This document shows positions 46,238 through 53,569 of a stretch of 53,569 nt of DNA, piece after piece; the stretch's first letter is position 1, and each line of letters opens with the position of its first letter. Both the position numbers and the translations under genes were made by a program. Origin of the DNA: Pseudomonadota bacterium (GTDB taxonomy: Bacteria; Myxococcota_A; Polyangia; Haliangiales; Haliangiaceae); assembly GCA_023428295.1 (NCBI GenBank), contig JAEYYV010000095.1, forward strand, positions 1 to 53,569. Reading direction: 5' to 3'. The notes below the pieces were generated by a model. It had not been told where the DNA came from and searched no databases. It saw only the letters and a list, made by a program, of their open reading frames with translations.

Positions 46238-48376
46238 TCAGGGCTTCGTGACGAAGTCGGGCTCGGGCTCCTTCGGCGTGGTCCCCGCCGCGGGGCCTGA
46301 CGAGCCGGTGCCACCACCCGACGGCGTCGTAGGCGTGGGCGTGGGCGTGGGGGGCGCGTCGCTCGGGTCCGGGCCCGTTCCTTCGCTGCCGCTGTCCGAG
46401 CCGCTGCCCGCGGGTGGCGTCGTCGAGCCGGAGCCATCCGAGCCCGAGCCCGTGTTCACCGGCGTCGTCGGACGAACCACGAACTGCTGCTTCTCGAGCT
46501 TTCCGTCGACGGACGCCGTCATCTTGTCGGTGTCCTCGACCCACGCCTTGGCATCGACGATCTTCTCGACGCCCTTGTAGCCGGTCTTGCGGATGCCGAT
46601 GCGCACCATGCGACGCGCGGCTTGCGACGGCGTGAGCTCGATGTCGAACGGCGTTGTCTTTCCCGTGCCCGCGTTGTCGACCATGATCGCGGCGCCCGGC
46701 GGATCGCTCGTCACGCTGATCACGCGCTTCTTCATCACGAGCGCGACCTTCGACTTCGGCAGCGCTTCGCCGCCCTTCACGTCGACCTCGAGGTTCAGAT
46801 AGCCCGGCGCTTCGACGCGCGCTTTGTACTCCTTGCCCTTCTCGAGCTTGGCCTTGAGCGGCGAGGGACCCTTCTGATCCGTGCCGACGACCTCGATCGT
46901 CGCCTTGTCGACGCTCGCGGTGATCAGCGTGTCGACGAGCACCGCTGGCGGCGCGTCTGCCGCCGAGCCAGCCGAGCCAGTCTCGACAGCCGCGCTACCC
47001 GCCGAGCCAGTCTCGACCACGGTGCTACCCGCCGAGCCATTGTCGACGACCGCGCTGCCGGATCCGGAGCCGGGGCCTTCCGGCGTCACGTTGGTATCGC
47101 TGCCGGTGGGCTTGGTCGTCTCGACCACGACCTCGTCCTCGCTCACCTTCTCGCGAAGCACGAAGAACCACACCGCCGCGCCACCAGCCGCGACGAGGAG
47201 CAACAAGAGGATCGCCATGCCCGCCACTCCGCCCGACTTCTGCGGAGCGGGCGGTACCGACGCTGCACGCGGCTCTGCTTGTGCCGCGCGCATCCCGGTG
47301 GGCTTGGTCACCGCGTCGCGAATCGACGACTGCGACGAAGCTGCCGCCGCCGCCGACGATTCCGACGCTGCCGCAGAGGCTGGCGTCGACGACGTGTTCA
47401 CCGGAGGCGTCGACGGACCGGCGCGTAGCGGGACGCGAGCGGGCTCGAGACCGAGCACTGTCTTTGCCGGCGCGATCGAGGGCGCGGGAGTCTGCGATGT
47501 ATTGGCCGGTGGCTGCGACGGAGACTCGGTGCGCGGCGATGGCGTCGTGTCGAGGATCTTCGGGTTCGGACGCGATGCCTCGGGAGGCGAGGGCAGGCCG
47601 GGAGCGCTGTCGCGATCCGCGTACGGTGCGCGCGCCGTGTTGTCGACCGTGGGCGCGCGATCCGAATCCGCCCGCTCGTCCACGGTAGCGTCGCGCGAAG
47701 CAGCGCGGCGCGAGGCGAGCTCGTCGGCGGGCATGTCGGTGGTGGCGGCATCGGCGGTCTGCGCGATCAGCTCGTCGAGCGCGCGGACCTTGGTCGCCTC
47801 CTCGAACGCCTGTTCGTCGAAGTCCTCCGCGTCGGAGTGGAACGGCATCGGACGTGGCAGCGGCGTGCCGGAGTCACCGAACGAGTCGGGGCGCTTGCGC
47901 GAGAGGCGATTCGCGGCGCCGCTCTCGTTACCGAGCAGCGCTTCCTGTACGGGAGCGGGAGCGACGCGCGTGGGCGTGTCCGTGAACATCGGCGGCTTCG
48001 ACGTGTCCGTGGACGGGCGCTGCGGTGCTTGCTTGGCCTTCTCGGACAGGATGCGCTCGAGGACGCCCTGGCTTCCCTCCGCCAAGCGGTCGAAGCGGAC
48101 GCCCATGCCGGGCGCGATCGCCGGACGGCTCGGATCGTTCTCGCGCGTCCACACCACCGTGCCTTCGCCCGCGATCAGCGGCGATGCATCGCGCAGCTGG
48201 AACTCGAACCGCATCTGCGTCCCGACGGCGAGCGGTTCTTTGGTCCGGATAAAGATGCCGCCCTGGCTGACGTCGACCGCATAACGCTCGATGAACTGCT
48301 CGAGCGTCTCGCTCTTGAACTTGATCTTGAGCGTGACCGGCGTGCGCTTTCCCTGCCGCGTATTTGGATCGACCAA
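46238..48376 (-). CDS. PilZ domain, single-pass membrane protein with PEGA-like C-terminal domain, 712 aa
   Basis: An N-terminal PilZ domain (RTPVTLKIKFKSETLEQFIE, AVDVSQGGIFIRTKEPLAVG, MGVRFDRL; the myxobacterial type) is the cytoplasmic c-di-GMP-binding or related module. A 230-residue Pro/Ser/Ala-rich linker precedes one membrane segment (GVAGMAILLLLLVAAGGAAV). Outside are a Gly/Ser/Val repeat tract and a PEGA-like beta domain (ISVTSDPPGAAIMVDNAGTG). The start is a TTG with GGGAG about 7 nt upstream; no ATG or GTG fits better. It could pass a cytoplasmic nucleotide signal to the envelope; this is inference. Confidence 0.88.
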   Translation of the reverse strand: MVDPNTRQGKRTPVTLKIKFKSETLEQFIERYAVDVSQGGIFIRTKEPLAVGTQMRFEFQLRDASPLIAGEGTVVWTRENDPSRPAIAPGMGVRFDRLAEGSQGVLERILSEKAKQAPQRPSTDTSKPPMFTDTPTRVAPAPVQEALLGNESGAANRLSRKRPDSFGDSGTPLPRPMPFHSDAEDFDEQAFEEATKVRALDELIAQTADAATTDMPADELASRRAASRDATVDERADSDRAPTVDNTARAPYADRDSAPGLPSPPEASRPNPKILDTTPSPRTESPSQPPANTSQTPAPSIAPAKTVLGLEPARVPLRAGPSTPPVNTSSTPASAAASESSAAAAASSQSSIRDAVTKPTGMRAAQAEPRAASVPPAPQKSGGVAGMAILLLLLVAAGGAAVWFFVLREKVSEDEVVVETTKPTGSDTNVTPEGPGSGSGSAVVDNGSAGSTVVETGSAGSAAVETGSAGSAADAPPAVLVDTLITASVDKATIEVVGTDQKGPSPLKAKLEKGKEYKARVEAPGYLNLEVDVKGGEALPKSKVALVMKKRVISVTSDPPGAAIMVDNAGTGKTTPFDIELTPSQAARRMVRIGIRKTGYKGVEKIVDAKAWVEDTDKMTASVDGKLEKQQFVVRPTTPVNTGSGSDGSGSTTPPAGSGSDSGSEGTGPDPSDAPPTPTPTPTTPSGGGTGSSGPAAGTTPKEPEPDFVTKP
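46971..47060 (-). repeat. 30-bp tandem repeat, three imperfect copies, in the PilZ-PEGA gene
   Basis: Units start at 46971, 47001 and 47031, each beginning GCCGAGCCA. They encode repeats of the form GSAG-S/x-VVETGSAG in the extracytoplasmic linker. Confidence 0.85.
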
Positions 48377-48517
48377 GGCGTTCTCCCAAAACCAACGCGC
48401 GCAGCGACATCTACAGCCCCCGCAACGCTTCGATTTGGCTCGATTCTATGGTGGGCCCGTGCGCAATGCAACGCGGGTCCAGGTCCAATGCCTTTGTGGG
48501 TTATAAGGTGCGCGCTG

Positions 48518-50059
<1,542 letters not shown>

Positions 50060-50063
50060 CCTC

Positions 50064-50576
50064 ATGGCATTCGGAAAGATCCAAACCATCGCCGCGTTCT
50101 TCGGCGTCGCGTGCCTGAGCATCGTCGGCTACAAGGTCTTCACGTACGAGAAGGTCGGCACCAGCAGCGGTGATCCGCTCGCGCAGAACCGCACGGGGTG
50201 TGGCGCGGGTGATCCCAGAAACGGCGACGATCTGAACGCGTGTCTCCAGCTCGCCTATGACCTCATGGGCCGCAGCAACGTGACGATCGACGACGACGCT
50301 GCCCGCGCGCTGATGAAGTCCGCGTGCGATCACGCGTTCCAGCAAGGCTGCGACGCGCTCGCGAAGTTCGACGAGACCAAGCTCGACTTCCTCGAGCGGC
50401 GCTGTGTCGGCGCCACCAAGGCGAGCATCGCATCGTGCCTCGATGCAGGACGGCGCCGCGAGCACGGCATCGGCGCGAAGGCAGATCCGCGGGCCGCCTA
50501 CGATCACTACAACACCGCGTGTCGCATCGGCAGCGCAGAAGGCTGCACCGCGCGCGATCGCCTGAGCCCGCGATAA
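50064..50576 (+). CDS. membrane-anchored Cys-rich Sel1-like protein, 170 aa
   Basis: An N-terminal membrane segment (IQTIAAFFGVACLSIVGYKV) is followed by a helical domain with seven Cys after the anchor and Sel1-like helical hairpins (ALMKSACDHAFQQGCDALAK, DPRAAYDHYNTACRIGSAEG). The pattern resembles Cys-rich Sel1/HcpA-type secreted proteins. The ATG is 4 bp after accC, but there is no functional link. The last base of its TAA is the first base of the next ATG. Confidence 0.7.
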   Translation: MAFGKIQTIAAFFGVACLSIVGYKVFTYEKVGTSSGDPLAQNRTGCGAGDPRNGDDLNACLQLAYDLMGRSNVTIDDDAARALMKSACDHAFQQGCDALAKFDETKLDFLERRCVGATKASIASCLDAGRRREHGIGAKADPRAAYDHYNTACRIGSAEGCTARDRLSPR

Positions 50577-50950
50577 TGCGCGTCGCGCTGCTCGTGCTTT
50601 TTGGTCTCGCGCCGGCGTGCTCCGATCCGCCGATCGGACAGGACACGGGCTCGACGTGTCCGCCGACGGATCCGCCCGACTACGCGAGCTTCGGGATGGC
50701 GTTCTTCGCCACGTACTGCCTCGACTGCCACAGCCAGACCAGGTCGGGCGCCGATCGCCACGACGCACCGATCGCGATCGACTTCGACACGCGAACGCTC
50801 GTGCGCGAGAACACGAGCAACATCGACAAACAGGCCGCGTGGGGCCCCGACGCGCACAACTCGATCATGCCGCCCGCGGGCGAGCGACAGCCGACCGACG
50901 CCGAGCGCATCCGCCTCGGCGAGTACATCGCCTGCGAGATCGGGCGCTGA
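50576..50950 (+). CDS. small c-type cytochrome-like lipoprotein, 124 aa
   Basis: MRVALLVLFGLAPAC is a lipoprotein signal. One haem c-binding motif, TYCLDCHSQ, is followed by a likely axial Met in SIMPPAGERQPTDAERIRLG, the layout of monohaem planctomycete/myxobacterial-type cytochromes. The ATG overlaps the previous stop (TAATG). It would act as an outer-membrane- or periplasm-anchored electron carrier; no partner is nearby. Confidence 0.8.
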   Translation: MRVALLVLFGLAPACSDPPIGQDTGSTCPPTDPPDYASFGMAFFATYCLDCHSQTRSGADRHDAPIAIDFDTRTLVRENTSNIDKQAAWGPDAHNSIMPPAGERQPTDAERIRLGEYIACEIGR

Positions 50951-51072
50951 TCGGGCGTTTGATCGGGCCGCCCATTCGCGCGCTGGGATCTGTGAACATA
51001 CGCCGATCGTCGTCGGTTTCAACAGCACAAAACTTCACGCGATCTCGACGAGATAGACGGTGATGCTCCCGA

Positions 51073-51101
51073 TTGCACATCGCGATCTGGTTCGGTAGAA
51101 A
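51073..51101 (+). promoter_or_regulatory. sigma-70-type promoter of pyrG (TTGCAC-N17-TAGAAA)
   Basis: A good -35 and an acceptable -10 are 17 nt apart. Transcription from about 51108 would give a leader of roughly 38 nt that carries GGAGA ahead of the pyrG ATG. This is the clearest promoter of the conventional led type in the window and contrasts with the leaderless pattern elsewhere. Confidence 0.6.
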
Positions 51102-51145
51102 GCCTCGGGCACGCCGGTCTCATTGGCTGTGCCCATGGAGAATCT

Positions 51146-52750
<1,605 letters not shown>

Positions 52751-52757
52751 GTCCGTA

Positions 52758-52763
52758 TATCGT
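52758..52763 (+). promoter_or_regulatory. candidate -10 element (TATCGT) of a leaderless gene
   Basis: TATCGT-N6-ATG (52770) in the 19-bp gap after pyrG; no Shine-Dalgarno. Confidence 0.45.
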
Positions 52764-52769
52764 CGCGCG

Positions 52770-53270
52770 ATGGAACGCTTCACGAGCTACGAGTCGTTCA
52801 TCGCCTTCTGTCAGAAGCACCAGGTCCCGCATCGGTTCGATAACGCGCACCACCTGGTGGAGTTGCCCAACACGGCAACGCCTCTCCCGTCGACGACGGT
52901 GGTGAAGTTCGACAAGCAGCTCCCGCTGCTGACGTTCGTGCAGTTCATGGCGGACAACCTGCCGGACGATCGCATCGCCGATCTCGAGGCGGCCATCTCG
53001 CGACTCAACACGGTCCTCGAGATCGGTGGGTTCTGCATCGACTACGATCTCAAGCGACTCCTCGCTCGCTTCTCGATCACGCTGTTCCCGAACGAAGGGA
53101 TTTCGGCGGTCGCGTTCCAACGCACGTTCGAGCTCGTCGTCGGCAACGCGCGCGGTGTGTTGCCCGTGCTGAAGAAGATCATCGACGGCGCGCCCGGCAA
53201 GGACGTCGTCCAGATCGCGCGCGAGCACGTCGCGGCACAGAACGCCGCGACGCCCCCGACGTCGTCTTGA
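52770..53270 (+). CDS. YbjN-like / secretion-chaperone-fold protein, 166 aa
   Basis: The protein starts MERFTSYESFIAFCQKHQVP. Pairs of strands (FDNAHHLVELPN, TTVVKFDKQLPLLTFVQFMA) and helices (DDRIADLEAAISRLN, VAFQRTFELVVGNARGVLPV) suggest the YbjN/type III chaperone-like fold. Family assignment is tentative and function unknown. It is just downstream of pyrG and convergent with the oxidoreductase fragment, whose stop lies 2 bp away. Confidence 0.65.
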   Translation: MERFTSYESFIAFCQKHQVPHRFDNAHHLVELPNTATPLPSTTVVKFDKQLPLLTFVQFMADNLPDDRIADLEAAISRLNTVLEIGGFCIDYDLKRLLARFSITLFPNEGISAVAFQRTFELVVGNARGVLPVLKKIIDGAPGKDVVQIAREHVAAQNAATPPTSS

Positions 53271-53272
53271 GG

Positions 53273-53569
53273 TCAGCGAAAAGCACCCGGATTGCAGATG
53301 CCGTCCGGGTCGACCCGCTGCTTGAGCTCGCGCATGCGCGCGTACGCCGCGCCGAACTGCCGCTCGAGCCGCGCGGGATCGATCGCGCCGACGGACATCC
53401 CGTAGATCCTTCCGCCACGAGCGATCACGTCATCGGCGAGGGCGCATAGCTCGGGAACGCTGGCGCGCGCCACGTCGAGCGGGCAACACGGCCGCAGCGC
53501 CACGAGCAAGCTGGTCGGCGCGGCCGGCGAGATCGGCGCCCACGGCAGCTCGGGCGCGCGCGGAACGAT
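53273..53569 (-). CDS. C-terminal part of an FAD-linked oxidoreductase (5' end outside window)
   Basis: The frame is open to the window edge and ends with YARMRELKQRVDPDGICNPG, which matches the conserved C-terminal end of VAO/GlcD-type FAD oxidases and dehydrogenases (KxxxDPxxxxNPG). Only the last 98 residues are present, so the substrate cannot be told. No catalytic or FAD-binding segment lies in this part. Confidence 0.75.
   Translation of the reverse strand: MVPRAPELPWAPISPAAPTSLLVALRPCCPLDVARASVPELCALADDVIARGGRIYGMSVGAIDPARLERQFGAAYARMRELKQRVDPDGICNPGAFR

Noticed and set aside
47837..48517. Upstream extension of the biotin carboxylase frame
   Set aside because: It is antisense to the PilZ gene and unlike any carboxylase. 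Similarity begins at the ATG at 48518.

Overview
The window is 53.6 kb of dense, high-GC bacterial chromosome with about 49 protein genes, short gaps and many overlapping starts and stops. I see no tRNA, rRNA, CRISPR array, transposase or phage gene. The gene set (PilZ-PEGA membrane protein, thrombospondin type 3 repeat outer-membrane protein, many small lipoproteins, Cys-rich lipoprotein, MORN/propeller protein, sigma-54 promoters, PrkA-YeaH-SpoVR cluster) fits a Gram-negative of the Myxococcota (myxobacterial) type. The exact family is inference. SecA, BamD, TonB-ExbB-ExbD and three FadL-type porins show that it has an outer membrane.

Layout. 1-6.7 kb: the N-terminal part of secA, an unknown gene, a Cys-rich lipoprotein with a sigma-54 promoter, an acyltransferase/SDR pair, an Ala/Pro-rich protein, a 39-aa coupling ORF and an LD-carboxypeptidase. 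6.7-9.9 kb: a gene-free stretch of about 500 bp holding a second sigma-54 promoter and a strong intrinsic terminator (candidate small RNA), then ruvX and mltG. 10-16 kb: prkA, a small RHH-like protein, yeaH, spoVR and a PP2C phosphatase on one strand. 16-22 kb: a MORN/propeller protein, a small VTT-like membrane protein, a metallophosphatase lipoprotein, a frameshifted lipoprotein and an acyl-CoA synthetase. 22-26 kb: TSP3 outer-membrane protein and tonB-exbD-exbB. 26-34 kb: truD, a ChaN-like lipoprotein, an iron-type ABC transporter, a TPR protein and bamD. 34-43 kb: a lipoprotein, a DUF1444-like protein, mnmG and three tandem FadL paralogues. 43-53.6 kb: small proteins, a hydrolase, a MoxR/VWA pair, a PilZ-PEGA protein, a biotin carboxylase, a c-type cytochrome lipoprotein, pyrG, a YbjN-like protein and the end of an FAD oxidoreductase.

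What stands out. (1) At least 14 gene starts without a Shine-Dalgarno sequence carry a TANNNT hexamer exactly 6 or 7 nt before the start codon, as expected for -10 elements of leaderless mRNAs. Genes inside operons instead carry a Shine-Dalgarno or overlap their neighbour. (2) A sigma-54 promoter and a terminator with a seven-C loop frame a non-coding unit of about 240 nt with repeated TCCCCC motifs, reminiscent of the myxobacterial sRNA Pxr. (3) A 23-bp tandem repeat at an ABC permease/ATPase junction makes three successive 8-codon mini-ORFs linked by ATGA overlaps. Similar repeat-built mini-ORFs occur at other junctions. (4) A 10-bp tandem duplication breaks a lipoprotein gene.
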